Assembly (NCBI GenBank): GCA_963556495.2
Contig: OY747702.1
Coordinates: forward strand, 50,324,286 to 50,388,285
From: Valencia hispanica
Taxonomy: Eukaryota > Chordata > Actinopteri > Cyprinodontiformes > Valenciidae
Direction of reading: 5' to 3'
DNA length: 64,000 bases
Shown here: in pieces, positions 22,483 to 34,854 of the stretch
Layout of the letters: each line of letters begins with the position of its first letter
Numbering within the stretch: position 1 is the first letter of the stretch
Notes under the pieces: model-generated
Told to the model about the DNA's origin: nothing
The model's input: the letters and a program-made list of their open reading frames with translations, nothing else
Database searches by the model: none
Program-made: the position numbers and the translations under genes

Positions 22483-25400
22483 AAAATCAAATCAAACTTT
22501 ATTTATAAAGCGCTTTTCATACAAGTAATTGCATCACAAAGTGGTTTACAGTTTAAAATGACCCCACATAAACCACATTCCCATCCCTCCCCAACAGATT
22601 TCAAAGCATGGTCACAGTTATATCCCCCTCCACCCAACCCAGCTCCAATGCACACACATAGTTAAAAGCAACAGTAAAAAAAGACAATGGGCCGAGTGCA
22701 GATGAACCATTCAACGAAACTCAGCAATTTGCACCGGCAGCGGTAGATCAACAGCAGCAATAAAGGCACCGACACAGGGCACCCAGTGGAGGTAAGGTCA
22801 AGACCCCCACCTCCACCCAAGCTCCACCTGGAGAGCACCCAGACTGCTACAGCCGACCACCGCTCCCAGGACAGAGGGCTCCCACAGAGGAAACACTGGA
22901 ACAGGGATTAAGATAAATTAAAGTATAAAAATGAACAGTAAATTAATGTGCTAAGATTAAATAGTAAAACACTGATAAAAATATAATCATATAAAACATG
23001 CAGACCAAATAAACAAACAGTAATAAATAATAATCAGTTAATAGATAGGCTAAAAAGGTGAGTCTTGAGCCTGCTCTTAAAAACATGAATGTTCTCTGCG
23101 GCCCTGAGTTCCTCTGGCAGCCTGTTCCAGAGGTGAGGGCCATAAAACTGGAAAGACGCCTCACCAAAAGTGTGTGTCCTAACCTTTGGGGTGACAATGA
23201 GATGGCTGCCAGAGGAGCGCAGAGACCGCGAAGGTTCATATGGTAAAAGCAGTTCAGAGAGATAAGACGGCCCAAGACCATTAAGACACTTAAAAACCAT
23301 TAAAAGAACCTTAAACTCAGTCTAAAATGTACGGGGAGCCAATGGAATGAATTTAAAACAGGTGTAATGTGTTCCAGCCTCCTGGTCTTCGTCAGGACAC
23401 GTGCTGCTGAATTTTGTAGTAGTTGTAAACCTGATATACTATTTTTGGGAAGACCAGAAAGTCGGGCATTACAGCATTACATCAAGTCTACTGGTGATAA
23501 AAGCATCCATGCAGAGAATGGGGTGGACTCTGGCAATGTTCTTTAGTTGATAAAAACATGTTTAAGTCATATTTTTAATGTGAGGGATAAAAGTCAGCTC
23601 AGAGTCAAAAATCATACCCAGGTTCTTCACTTGTAAAGGATTAAAAGACAGCGATCGTACTTTTGGTAAAAGTTTCTCTCTCTTACCCTCAGGACCGATG
23701 ATTAAAACTTCAGTTTTGTCCTGGTTGAGCTGGAGAACGTTTTCTGCCATCCAGGATTTGATGTCTAAAATGCAGTTAAAAAGTGCATCCATTGGCCGTG
23801 TGTCATCAGGAGACATGGAGATGTATAACTGTGTATCATCAGCATAACTGTGAAAGTTCAGACCATGTCTACCGATGACACTGCCAAGAGAGAGCATATA
23901 AAGGTTAAAAGGCACTGGGCCTAAAATCGAACCCTGGGGCACACCACATGTAATCCTGTGGACCTTAGAGGAACAGGTCGGCCTATCTAAACTTACCATA
24001 AAAGTCCTGTCTGTGAGATAGGATGAACACCATTTGTGAAAAGCACCAGAGAGGCCAATCTATTTAAAACGGGTTAAAAGAACAGTGTGGTCTACTGTAT
24101 CAAAGGCAGCGCTTAGATCCAGTAGAACCAACACTGTACACATCGTAGTTCAATCTGGGTATTGTAGTAAAATCTTCAAGAGGGCCGTCTCTGTGCTGTG
24201 GTTCACCCTAAACCAGACTGAAATTTCTCCAGGATATTGTGTTCATTACTAAAATCATTAAGTTGAATTAAAACAATATTTTCTAAAAGTTAGCTTACAA
24301 TTGGTAAGTTAGATACTGGTCTAAAATTGTTAAAATCATTAAAATCTAAATTGCTCTTCTTCAACAGGGGTCTTACTACCACCTGTTTAAAGGGGGCAGG
24401 AAAAACCACCGTCTGAAGGGAGCAATTCATCATGGTTAAAATCTCATCCCTAAAAGATTTATAAAATTGTTTAAAAAAGGAAGTGGGAATCGGGTCCAAA
24501 ACATGTTGGTCCTCCTCACTGAGGAGAAAACGTTATCAAGAGTCCCAGCCTCCACCAGGACAAAACTGTACAGTGTTTCCTCTGGTAGAGACACACACTC
24601 AAATTATTGTAAAACCATGTTACTCTGAGAAGATAAAATATTACATCTGATGGTGTCTACCTACCCTCTGAAGTGGTCTGCGAACTCCTCACAAAGAGCA
24701 TTTAAGGGGGTTTTAGGAAATGCAGTAGTAGCACTATTAAAAAGTTTGTTAATGGTGGAAAAAAGGACTTTGGAATTATTTTTATGTTCCGAGATGATTT
24801 TTGAAAAGTATGCATTTCTTGAATTTCTTACTGCGTTATTGTATGATTTGAGAAGATCTGTGTACATTTGATGGTTTATTGTGGTTTTACTTTTCCTCTA
24901 TTTTCTCTCTTCCACCCTGTTGTTCCTCTTTATTTTCTGAGGTTTTCATTTCTCCACGGCGGTGCAGCTTTAGAGTGTAAACTTTGAACTTTAAGTGGAG
25001 CAAGCAGGTCAAGAGCGGACTGAAGCCTACTCTTAAAATCATTGACAATAAAATCACAGGGAGCAGGTAAAACAATCGGAGGATTCATTTCAAAAATTTC
25101 CAGAAAACCTAACCACTTCAGGGGTTAGAGGATGCTTCCTGACAGTTCTCACAGAGGTCTCCTGCTGAATAAAACTGGTGATGGAAAAAACACACAGCAG
25201 TGGTCAGAGACAGCCATGTCGACAACAGAGGAGACACTTATGGACAGGCCATACGTGATGACCAAGTCCAGGGTGTGTCCTCTGTTGTAAAACGGATGCA
25301 TGACATGTTGGGTAAAATCTATATAAGTCAAAATATTTAAAAATCTGTAGATAAAGGATCTAAAAGGTTATCCATGTGTAGATTAAAATCACCAGCTAAA

Positions 25401-25600
25401 ATGATCCTTTCAAAAGGAGTTGTGCAGAAGTGATAAAAACTCTGAAAATTCTTGAATAAAAAGTGCACTCTTTTTAGGAGGCCTATAAATTGTGACACAT
25501 AAAATCTGAGGAGTGCTAAAAACAGTTGCATTATATTCAAAAGTAAAATAGTTATCAAATAAAACAGGTTTAGCATAAAATGTTGATGAACTTATAAAAA
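22483..25600 (-). mobile_element. Decayed L2-type LINE (TTTGAT-tailed family)
   Basis: On the minus strand this covers endonuclease to 3' UTR. The 3' end at 22483-22515 reads atcaaatcaaactttatt then tataaagcgcttttc, so the tail is (TTTGATT)n-like. The 5' limit near 25600 is an estimate. Coding pieces are in the correct order (25576 down to 23034) but split by shifts and stops. At about 3.1 kb it lacks ORF1, so it is 5'-truncated. Confidence 0.85.
23034..25576 (-). pseudogene. L2 ORF2 (endonuclease + RT), degenerate
   Basis: Pieces in minus-strand order: ILAGDFNLHMDNLLDP, an endonuclease motif (near 25390); the block with HTLDLVITYGLS and AVSDHCCVFF (near 25200-25280), the last endonuclease motif; SYNNAVRNSRNAYFSKII and KVLFSTINKLF (24661-24867); PIPTSFFKQF with NFRPVSNLPIVS (24290-24499), RT start; [11 protein letters not shown] and [14 protein letters not shown] (23562-23999), the catalytic RT motifs; LGPSYLSELLLPYEPSRSLRSS and [15 protein letters not shown] (23034-23300). 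The catalytic YADD is preserved but the frame is broken in at least five places. It could not make a working protein. Confidence 0.88.
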
Positions 25601-25759
25601 CATAATTGTGTGCGTAATACTAGATTTTTAACTCATGTCAGCCTGTTTGTGCATAGCTTTGGATACTACATGATTTGTAAACCGTAAAATACATTTTCAG
25701 CGCAACTTTGGGTACTTGCAACGGTGTGTTCAAACTTACTCACAAATATCAAGATATAT
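25601..25759. other. Short spacer
   Basis: No feature recognised between the LINE 5' limit and the SINE head. Confidence 0.35.
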
Positions 25760-25843
25760 AGGACTCTAACCCAGGATGACCGCGTCAAAAACTGGGGCCT
25801 CCATATATGGGGCGCCCGCACTAACCACTACACTATGCCCCAC
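25760..25843 (-). mobile_element. tRNA-derived SINE head
   Basis: On the minus strand: gtggggcatagtgtagtgg, then an A-box-like tagtgtagtggttagtgc and a B-box gggttagagtcc near 25761-25772, about 50 bases apart as in RNA polymerase III promoters. It resembles the SINE at 50757-50947 in the head region (ggcgccccat, ggaggcc, gcggtcatcctgggtt). The body and tail are missing. It is not a tRNA gene: no cloverleaf acceptor pairing is evident. Confidence 0.7.
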
Positions 25844-26950
25844 ACAATGTGAAACCTGTCGTATTATAAATGCACACACATGTCAGTTGTTCGCCTGCTG
25901 TCTGTCTCTGAGCCAAAACTGCCAATATCCACACCTGTGGTGCATTCAGGGATCCTTGGGTAATCCTGTATACTATCCTAACCATTTCTACACAGTTTCA
26001 AAGCAAAGGAATTCATTTTCAAAATAGAAAATTCATTTTAAATTTTGTGACCATAATTTTCAAACCAATACATTAGATTTCATATTAGGCAAATTCAGAT
26101 TCAGATTTTAAAGCATTTATTCAAAAGCAGCATTTCTGATTCAACCTGAATAATGCAAATTCCAGTAAAACCTATTAAAATTCATTTCTGATGGCACAAA
26201 GTTCTGCCCATACATGTATTTAAACAATTTTTGAATTTAAAAAAGTGTCAGTGTATGTTTTAGAACTAAGGGGTGATGACATATTCTTTTTTTTCCCACA
26301 GACAATTTTGCCACTTCAGCAACAAGTTTAGATGAAAAATTATAAGAAAACTCAGGTGACCCAGCATTCTACCAGCATTTAAATGCAACATGTATGCACA
26401 AATCTAGAGGTGTGAAACGAGTCACAAAACTGGTGTTGCCCATTTAGCGACTTTGTTGCTATAAATAGCAAATTTCGACTTTGTCAACGACTTTTTTTCC
26501 AAAGAGCGCCTAGTGATCAATCTAGCGACATTTCTAACCACCCTTAGCTACTTTCTGTAAAACTTCTTCGCTGATATTCCCTCCAGATTAGAGACCTGGC
26601 TTGCTCTGCATCCAGACTGTCCTTCCAGACACTGCATGCAGCGATCACACTGCATCGACTGACCAATCATAAATCTCGGTTCATTTCACCGAGTCAGAAA
26701 CAAAGTTGTTTTATGTGTTGAATTAATTCAAAAGTAAAAAAGTAATCTGCAGGTATTTAATGCTGATCTTTCTTTTATAAACCACACATGGACATTTTTC
26801 TTTACTTACATCTTTCAAATCTCTCATTTCAACATAAAAAAGGCAGCAGCTTGTCCGTACTATGCTGCATTGCACACCTGTGGTGCACTCAAGGGACGAT
26901 TGAAATTGTATGGTGAGTTCAATAACGTAGGACATTTAAAACTTAACATG
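25844..26950. other. Unannotated AT-rich spacer
   Basis: Mostly featureless. The segment 26440-26560 has repeated gcgacttt-like words (agcgactttgttgct, tttgtcaacgactttttt, ctagcgacatttc), which may be part of an unclassified repeat. No coding evidence. Confidence 0.4.
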
Positions 26951-27424
26951 TCTGGCAGAAATTTGAACACGTCCCAGGGGAGGCAGCGGACATTGAGTCC
27001 GAGTGGGCCATGTTCAATGCCTCCATTGTCAAGGCGGCTGACCTGCTGTGGCCGCAAGTTGGTCTGTGCCTGTCGCGGCGGCAACCCTCGAACCTGCTGG
27101 TGGACACCGGCAGTAAGCAATGCTGTCAGGCTGAAGAAGGAGTCCTATCGGGTCTTTTTGGCCTTTGGGACCCCTGAAGCAGCTGATAGGTACCGGCAGG
27201 CCAAGCGCAGTGCGGCTCGAATAGTCGCTGAGGCAAAAACTCGGGTGCGGGAGGAGTTTGGAGAGGCCACGGAGAACAACTTCAGTGTGACTTTGAACCG
27301 ATTCTGGTCCACCATCCGGCGTCTCGGGTGGGGCGGACTGATCTGCCACCAACACTGTTTACAGTGTGGATGGTGTGCTGCTGACTTCGACACGGATTGC
27401 TTTGGTCGATGGATGGAATACGTC

Positions 27425-27672
27425 CTCTCTTCTTCATCTTCCTTCTTTCTTCTCCCTAATTTTCCGTCTCCGTGTCCATAACATCAGGAAATAAAAACCC
27501 CAACAATTCATAAAAAATATTTTTCACACATATACTAAGTGGAGGACTATAGCAAAAGCTGTACTGCTCCGCTTGTAAAAGTAAATCTGTTGGGCTTCTA
27601 CTTGGTACTCAGACACCAATTCTGAGCTCCACACTGCCAAACAGGCCACGTAAAAAAAAAAAAAAAAAAAAA
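27425..27672 (+). mobile_element. Poly(A)-tailed dispersed repeat, copy 2, with target duplication
   Basis: Flanked by the exact direct repeat ggaatacgtc (27415-27424 and 27673-27682) and ending in 21 consecutive A (27652-27672). These are hallmarks of target-primed insertion by an L1-like machinery. The 227-bp body matches 17491-17720 in reverse complement. It starts with a pyrimidine-rich ctctcttcttcatcttcc and has no coding potential. It interrupts a Rex3 pseudogene, so it is younger than that copy. Whether it is a truncated LINE or a SINE is unresolved. Confidence 0.88.
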
Positions 27673-28261
27673 GGAATACGTCGAAGACCTCCTCAATCCC
27701 ATCAGCATGTCTTCCAATCTGGAATCAGAGTCTGGGGACTTTGGGTCGGGCTCCCAAATCTCTCGTGCTGAGGTCACCAAGGTCATTAAATAGCTCTTCG
27801 GTGGCAAGGCTCCGGGGTGAATGAGATTCTACCGGAGTTCCTCAAGGCTCTGGATGTTGTGGGGCTATGTTGGTTAACGCAGCTCTGCAATATTGCGTGG
27901 ACATTGGGGGCAGTTCCCTTGGATTGGCAGACCGGGGTGGTGGTCACCCTGTTTAAAAAGGGTGACCACAGAGTGTGTTCTAATTACAGAGGGATCACAC
28001 TTCTGAGCTGGTAAAGTCTATTCAGGATTTCCGGAGAAGAGGGTTCGACAAATAGTCGAACCTCGGATCCAGGAGGAACAATGCAGTTTTCGTCCTGGCC
28101 GTGGAACACTGGCCCAGCTCTACACCTTCGTCCAGGAGGGTGAGTGGGAGTTCGCCCAACCGTTCTACATGTGTTTCTTGGACTTGGAGAAGGCGTTCGA
28201 CCGTGTCCATCGGGGAGTCCTGTGGGGGTACTCCGTGATGATGGGGTACCGGACCACTTGA

Positions 28262-31160
28262 AATGTTGCTATTGCGGCGCACAGTGTTGCAGCGGCCTCT
28301 CCAGCTCCCGGAATCAGGGACATCAGGGACAGTTCGGTAATTATATTTTCACAAAAACTTAAATCTGCTCTCGGACGCCAACGGCTCCTGAGGACAACGG
28401 AGTGGCGCAGCAGGATTCGGGGAGCAACGGCCAAGAGGAAACGATGTGCCCGAAAACAGAAGAAAGGAAAGCGGGCAGGTGCGCTGGCACAGTTAAAGGG
28501 TAGGAGACTGCCAATACCAACTCTCTTCCTGGCCAACGTCCACTCACTGGATAACAAACTGGACTTGTTACGTCTGAGGCTGAGTATTTTTACAGAGATG
28601 AGTACCTGCGCTGTTCTTTGCCTAACGGAAACCTGGCTCAACAATAACATGCCAGACTCAGCCTTCCAGATCGAAGGGCTTCAGTTTACCACCGGTCGGG
28701 TAAAACACGGGGAGGAGGACTCTGTGTGTACGTGAATGAAGGTTGGTGTACGAACTGTGGACTGGTGAAAAGCTCCTGCTCTGAGGTGATAGCGCTTAGG
28801 ACTGTGAAATGTCAACCGTTTTATCTGCCACCACACCACCATTAGCTTGTTGCAAACAAAGCACCCGGAGGCGTTTTTCGTGGTTGCGGGGGACTTTAAC
28901 CACATGAAACTGATGGACACTCTGCCAAGTTTTTACCAGCATGTCACCTTTCCTACACCCAGAGAAAATACTCTGGACTGTGTGTACAGCAACATCCGCG
29001 GTGCATATAGAGCTTTTCCTCGCCCCCATCTTGGCCTCTCCGACCACATCTCCATCCTGGCGCCAGCATACCACCCCCTGCAGAGACGTATCAGGCCAAC
29101 GAAGAAGACGATCACTGTGTGGCCCAGAGATGCGGCCTGTGTGCTCCAGGACTGTTTTCAGTGCACAGAATGGCAGGTATTCAAAGAAGCAGCTACACAT
29201 GAAGGAGAGGTGGACATGGAGGAATATATATCATCTGTCCTTGGTTTCATCTCCAAATGTGCTGATGATGTCACCACCACCAGGACAATAAACTGCTATC
29301 TGAACCAGAAACCCTGGCTGAACTCTGAGGTGAGAGCTCTGCTGAAAGCTAGGGATGCTGCATTCAAGGCAGGTGAGGCATCAGCACTCAGAGAGGCCCG
29401 AAAATGACTGACTGCGGGCATTACGAGGGCCAAAGCCACATACACATAGAAAATCCAGGGTCACTTCCCCACCAATGACCCTTGGCGCATGTGGAGGGGC
29501 ATTAAATACATCACGGACTACAACACCAAGGATGTACAATGCCCAAGAGACCCCTCCTTGCCAGATGCACTCAACCATTTCTATGCCCGCTTTGAGTTCC
29601 CCGATGTCTCCCCCAGCACCAAACTTATACGACCACCTGGTGACACGCCCATCAGTGTGACCACAGCAGATGTAAGGAAGACCCTTCAGTGTATCAACCC
29701 TCACAAAGCAGCAAGGCCCGACAACATTCCAGGGCAGGTACTGAGAGACTGTGCAAACCAGCTGGCTGAGGTGCTGGCAGACATCTTTAACACCTCACTG
29801 TCATCTGTCCCCACCTGCTTAAAGACTGCCACGATTGTCCCCGTCCCCAAGTGCTCCACAGTGACAAACCTGAATGACTATCGGCCCATAGCTTTAACCC
29901 CGGTAGTCATGAAGTGCTTTGAGAGGTTGGATCACCCACATCAAAGACGCCATCGATATCACTGTAGACCCCCACCAGTATGCCTACAGGAAAAATCGGT
30001 GCACTGACGACGCCATTTCATCGGTGGTCCACACACTCCTGACCCATCTGGAAAGCATTAACTCCTATGTCCGTCTGCTCTTTCTGGATTTCTCCTCAGC
30101 CTTCAACACCATCATCCCATAGACGCTGGTGCAGAAGCTCTCCTCCCTTGGACTGAGTCCCACGCTGGGGAACTGGGTCCTGGACTTCCTGACCAATAGA
30201 CCTCAGACTGTTAAGATCCACAACACCATCTCCTCCTCCATCACCCTCAGGACAGGCTCACCACAGGGCTGCGTGTTGAGCCCCCTCCTGTTCACTTTGC
30301 TGACGTATGACTGCTCAGCGAGACACCCCAGCTGTCATATAGTTAAGTTTGCGGATGACACAGCAGTACTGGGACGCATCACTAACAACGATGAGTCCAA
30401 ATACAGAGAGGAGGTGCAGTGGTGCAGAGAAAACAACCTCTGCATCAATGTGAAGAAGACCAAGCAGATTGTTTTCAGAAGGGACAAGCATCCTCTCCTT
30501 CCCCTGTATATCGGAGGAGCAGCTGTGGAAGTGGTCTCCAGCTTCAGGTACCTGGGTGTGCACATATCCAATGACCTCACCTGGAATGCCAACACTTCAC
30601 GTCTGGTCAAGAAGGCCCACCAGCGTCTCTACCTCCTGAGGAAGCTGCAGAGAGCTGGACTGGGAAGCTCCGTCCTGAGGAGTTTCTATCACTGTGCAGT
30701 GGAGAGCGTCATCTGCACCTGCATCACCGTGTGGCACAGCAGCTGTACTGCTGCTGAGAGGAAGGCTCTGCAGCGGGTGGTGAAAGCTGCACAAAGGACT
30801 GTAGGGAGCATGCTTCCCACTACCTTGGATCTCTACACGTCCCGATGCAGGGGACGGGCCCTCTGCATCCTGAAGGACTCCACCCATCCGGCTCATAGCC
30901 TGTTTCAGCCCCTTCCCCCAGGCAGGCGGCTGAGGAGCATACAGAGCAAGACCACCAGGCTCAATAACAGCTTCTTCCCTGCAGCTGTTAGACTGCTGAA
31001 CTCCAGCTGTGTCCTGTAGAGCACATTTATTTATACAATTTTTTTTCACTAATTTAATTTAAATGTCTTATAATTCCGGACCAGAGTCGTAATTTCATAC
31101 CATCACATGTAACGTGAGATGGTATGACAATAAAAGTTCCTTGAATCCTTGAATCCTTGA
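28262..31160 (+). mobile_element. Jockey-superfamily-like LINE inserted in Rex3
   Basis: Starts abruptly after Rex3 sequence ending ggaccacttga, and ends with a tccttgaatccttgaatc-type repeat (31138-31160) preceded by gacaataaaagttcc. It then rejoins Rex3 at taggtccctgtacg. About 2.9 kb long, it carries an APE-type endonuclease followed by an RT. Compared with the intact Rex3 around 42912-42930, roughly 10 bases of target seem lost and no target duplication is seen. The clade cannot be fixed without a search. Confidence 0.82.
28382..31019 (+). pseudogene. LINE ORF2-like endonuclease/reverse transcriptase
   Basis: Endonuclease: FLANVHSLDNKLDLLRLR and [14 protein letters not shown] (28530-28640), AGDFNHMKLMD (near 28885), LSDHISILAP (near 29040). 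RT: IPVPKCS-like region (VPVPKCSTVTNLNDYRPIA, near 29840-29890), VDPHQYAYRKNRCTDDA (29970), motif A LFLDFSSAFNTIIP (30080-30120), motif [16 protein letters not shown] (30255-30300), motif C KFADDTAV (30345-30370), C-terminus [15 protein letters not shown] (stop 31017-31019). Disruptions: a stop at 29405, further stops and a frame change near 29450 and 29925, a TAG at 30121-30123. The last 296 codons (30129-31019) are open. Confidence 0.9.
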
Positions 31161-32085
31161 TAGGTCCCTGTACGACCGGTATCAGAGCTTGGTTCGCATT
31201 GCCGGCAGTAAGTCAGGCAAGTTTCCGGTTACAGTTGGACTCCGCCAAGGTTGCCCTTTGTCACCGATCCTGTTCATAACTTTTATGGACAGGATTTCTA
31301 GGCGCAGCCAAGGTGTTGAGGGTATCCATTTCGGTGGCCTCAGGATCGGGTCTCTGCTTTTTGCAGATGATGTGGTCCTATTGACTTTATCGGAACGTGA
31401 TCCAAAGCTTTCACTGGAGCATTTCGCAGCTGAGTGTGAAGTGGCTGGGATGAGAATCAGCACCTCCAAATTCGTATCTGGGGGTCTTGTTCACAAATGA
31501 GGGAAAAATGGAGCAGGAGATCGATAGACAGATTTGCAGGGCATCTGCAGTTCCGCGGACGCTGTACCGGTCTGTTGTGGTGAAGAGAGAGCTGAGCCGA
31601 AAGGCAAAGCTCTCAATTTACCGGTCGATCCACATTCCTACCCTCATCTATGCTCACAAACTCTGGTGGTGGTGGCGACTGAAAGAACGAGATCACGGAT
31701 ACAAGCGGCTGAAATGAGTTTCCTCCGTAGAGTGTCTGGGCTCTCCCTTAGAGATAGGGTGAGAAGCTCAGTCATCTGGAGGGGGCTCAGAGTAGAGCCG
31801 CTGCTCCTCCACATCGAGAGGAGTCATTTGAGGTGGCTTGGGCATCTGGTCAGGATGCCTCCTGGACGCCTCCCTGGTGAGGTGTTTTGGGCACGTCCCA
31901 CCGGGTTAGACCCAGGGGAAGACCCAGGACACACTGGAGGGACTATGTTTCTCCGCTGGCCTGGGAACGCCTCGAGATTCCTCCCGAGGAGCCAAGTAAC
32001 TGGGGAGTGGGAAGTCTGGGTCTCTTTGCTTAGGCTGCTGCCCCTGCGACCCGACCCCAGATAAGCGGAAGATGATGGATGGAGG

Positions 32086-32423
32086 GCCCTGCACTATAGT
32101 CCAAATCCTGCTTTTGAAGCGTCCCATGGTCCGCTCGAACCACACCACCATTTCCTTACAGCTGAGCTGAAACCTAGGTTTTTAGATGGAACAGAGTTCA
32201 CTTTTTTGGTCCGCATCAGAGTTTGATTGCACATTCACACCTCCCCATACAAACCTGATTTTCCGGGCAAACAAATTAGAGTTTTATTAAAGTGGATTAA
32301 GCATGGCTAGTGTGAATGCAATCTTAGTTTCATTTGTGTATTTTGTTTAGATTCTTTTATTTACTTTTAATAATTTAGTTCCTTAGAATAGTGTTCCTTA
32401 CTATTTACTATTTATGTGAGTTC
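32086..32423. other. Unassigned spacer
   Basis: No family recognised. It begins right after the Rex3 tail and contains a stretch (32200-32330) with a repeat-like composition but no visible ends. Confidence 0.35.
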
Positions 32424-32850
32424 TATACCAACCCTCCAGACCACTCAGGTCCTCTAATTCCAGTCTACTCAGCATCCCTAGAATTAGAACCAAACACGGA
32501 GAAGCTGCTTTCAGTTTCTATACTCCTCTAATCTGGAACAAACTTCCGTAGAACTGCAAAGCTGCTGAAACACTGAGGTATTTTAAATCAAGGGTAAAAA
32601 CTCATCTGTTTAGAGCTGCCTTTGAGTAATGTTTTCATGTATCATATGTTTTGTGGGTGTTGCTTTATTGCTGTTTTTACTTTATCCTCTATTCATCTCT
32701 GCTTTTGAGGGCTATTTTTACGTGTCATATGCTCTGTGTGTGTTATATGCTTTATTGCTGTTTTTACTTTATCCCCTAATAATGTAAATCACCTTGAATT
32801 ACCTTGCTGTTGAAAGTGTGCTATACAAATAAAATTGCCTTGGCTTGCCT
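32424..32850 (+). mobile_element. L2 3' fragment, CCTTG-tailed family
   Basis: The first part encodes, with a stop, the ORF2 C-terminus seen at 48411 (minus): [24 protein letters not shown] codons, KHGEAAFSFYTPLIWNKLP, and LRYFKSRVKTHLFRAAFE ending near 32628. The 3' UTR follows, with gtgctatacaaataaaattg and a ccttggcttgcc tail at 32850. Short and inactive. Confidence 0.83.
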
Positions 32851-34229
32851 ACTTTAATTTTTTCCCTTCATCCACCATTACTTGTGTCTTAGATTGTTTC
32901 TTTCTCTGTTCCCCAGCCTGCTGGTATACTTTCCTTCCCAGCTGTTTCACATCTCCTAATTTCTCTCTTCCTGCTCTCTACCCCAGCTGCCTCTGCTTAC
33001 CTCTGCTTAGTTCCTCTGGTTCCTATGCCACTCTCCTCTCTACCTCAGTGCGTTTAAGCCTGGCTATCCTGATTGTTCTCCACTGGTTCCTCCGTCACTC
33101 TGTCATAGTTCCTCCATGTCTACCTCCAGGGGTGGACTGGGACAAAAATTCAGCCCTGGCATTTTCTGTCCAGACCAGCCCACTACATTAACAGCCGACA
33201 CTACATAAAAGTCCACAAATCTCGCAGCATCTCCTCTCATGCATACTACAGTACAAATGAGAGTCATATTCCTAGTAGTTAACAAATAAAGCACAAAACT
33301 GTGAACTCAAGGACTAAAACTGACAATTATGGCAATCAATCATTCAGTAATCATTATAGTGTCAACAGAACAACAGAAGTTAGGTCATGACTAGGGGTGG
33401 CACAAATCAAGTATGAATTCATAAAACATTATAAGACACATGACATACTCAAATCAGAGACGTCTCAGTAGTAACCAAAACGTGAAGTGGAGGCAGTGAG
33501 AGAACAAGCCCCAAAAAAAGAAAAAGTAAAAAGAAAAATGTCCAAAAATGGTATGCCTGTTTAAATTAATGACCATTCACAAACATGAAACGAGGGATTC
33601 GAGGGTCATTTGTACTTCACATTGCATTGAATTATCTAATGCAAATCTTTAATTGCGTTTTTATCAAAATTTGTTTTTTCCAACATTCAAAACTTTCCAC
33701 CATTGTTCTATGCTGAGCTGAAAAAATACATCGTTTTAAAAAATATATATGTGCTATTTAATGTAAAAAAAAAAAAACAGGGCAAAAATGAGTTTTTTGG
33801 AGCTACTTACACTGTTTTTTGATTTATGAAGTAATGAAATGAAATTAACCTATTTCCCTCTGTAAAAATTTTTTGATAACATATATGATTAGAAAATTAA
33901 AGAAAAATCCATTCTGTCTCTCACCAATTTTGAGATGATACATTTACAAATATATGCAAATTAGCACATTTTTTACCAGATTACACCTAATTTGCATAAC
34001 TAAACAAAATTTATATCAAAACTTCTAATACAAAAGATGCTTGTTTTAATACTAGGATTAAGTTTTTCAAGTTTCATGAAGGTATCTTGAAGCTAACTTT
34101 TGTCCTTATTCACCTGTCTCCCCTTAATGTTTACTGTTGCTATGCTTTACCACACGAGGGCGATGACTGAAAATTAAACCCACAGGCCGGCTCAGTTTCT
34201 TGCAAGTTTCTGTGTATTTCAAAAGTAGC

Positions 34230-34700
34230 ATTGTCAACAAGAGGTCGCAGCAAAGTGTGGCGTGGGACCACTTGGACTAAAAAAACAAACAAACAAAAAA
34301 GTCTTGGTTCACTGCCAACACTGCGATGCTGTGTTTAAGTACTTGAACGCACTTCCAACCCTGGTTAGAAGAGGAGCATCCTGCTCTTGGTCTCAAACTA
34401 GTATCAAGTCGGTGTTAGCACGGAGGAGCCCAGATGCACAACGAGCAGAGAAATTTACTCACCGATTACTTTCTGAGGGAGGCGCCGCCACCCCTGGATT
34501 GCACCCCTACAGACTGGTGGAAAATTAATTAAACAAGATCCTAGAGGCTTGCCAAGTTAGTGCGGAGGTATGTGTACCTCTCACAGCAGGTGATCTTCGC
34601 GCTGCAGGTCAGACGCGACAGCAGCCTGGTGACCGTCAGTCTGTCTCCCGATGATCGATGAAGACAGTTTAATCGAATGCCCATCCCTAATGGCAAACAA
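34230..34700 (+). pseudogene. ZBED-like hAT transposase relic, internally deleted
   Basis: The plus strand near 34250-34340 reads VAWDHLD, a stop, then KVLVHCQHCDAVFKY. The W-x-H and C-x-x-C arrangement followed by F-x-Y fits the start of a BED zinc finger. At 34540-34690 a stretch reading LAKLVRRYVYLSQQ...VSLSPDDR resembles, frame changes aside, the C-terminal hAT dimerisation region. The catalytic middle is absent. I assign this by eye, with moderate doubt. Confidence 0.45.
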
Positions 34701-34854
34701 AGACTGCTGCCGTTAGTAGCTGTCACAATTTAGCATAATTAACAAAATCAACCGCAACTACCAACAGTGAGCCCTTTAACTCTGGGTTAATATGTTGTCA
34801 CAAGTATTCAGTTATTCAGGTCACATCACAGTCAATGTAAAACCGTTTTATACT

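Larger units (their letters stand above)
26951..32063 (+). pseudogene. Rex3 reverse transcriptase, split
   Basis: The pieces retain [25 protein letters not shown] linker sequence (27170-27240), the RT start ([18 protein letters not shown], near 27880-27940), [11 protein letters not shown] motif A as [12 protein letters not shown] (near 28175), motif B as [15 protein letters not shown] (31230-31290), motif C as [10 protein letters not shown] (near 31360), and the C-terminal [20 protein letters not shown]. Stops (for example near 27791) and frame changes plus the two insertions abolish expression. The catalytic Asp pair is retained by chance of decay. Confidence 0.9.
26951..32085 (+). mobile_element. 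Rex3-type (RTE) LINE, 5'-truncated, with two nested insertions
   Basis: Three co-linear pieces (26951-27424, 27683-28261, 31161-32085) match the intact Rex3 from its residue ~370 to its end. The 3' end is ccccagataagcggaaga followed by a short GATG/ATGG tail at 32070-32083. The element is interrupted by a poly(A)-tailed repeat (27425-27672) and by a different LINE (28262-31160). About 85 bp are deleted near 31473 relative to the intact copy (43235-43320). 5' truncation is typical of this family. Confidence 0.9.

Noticed and set aside
25760..25843. Functional tRNA gene
   Set aside because: A and B boxes are present but the acceptor stem does not pair and a related copy at 50757 continues into a SINE body. 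It is a SINE head.
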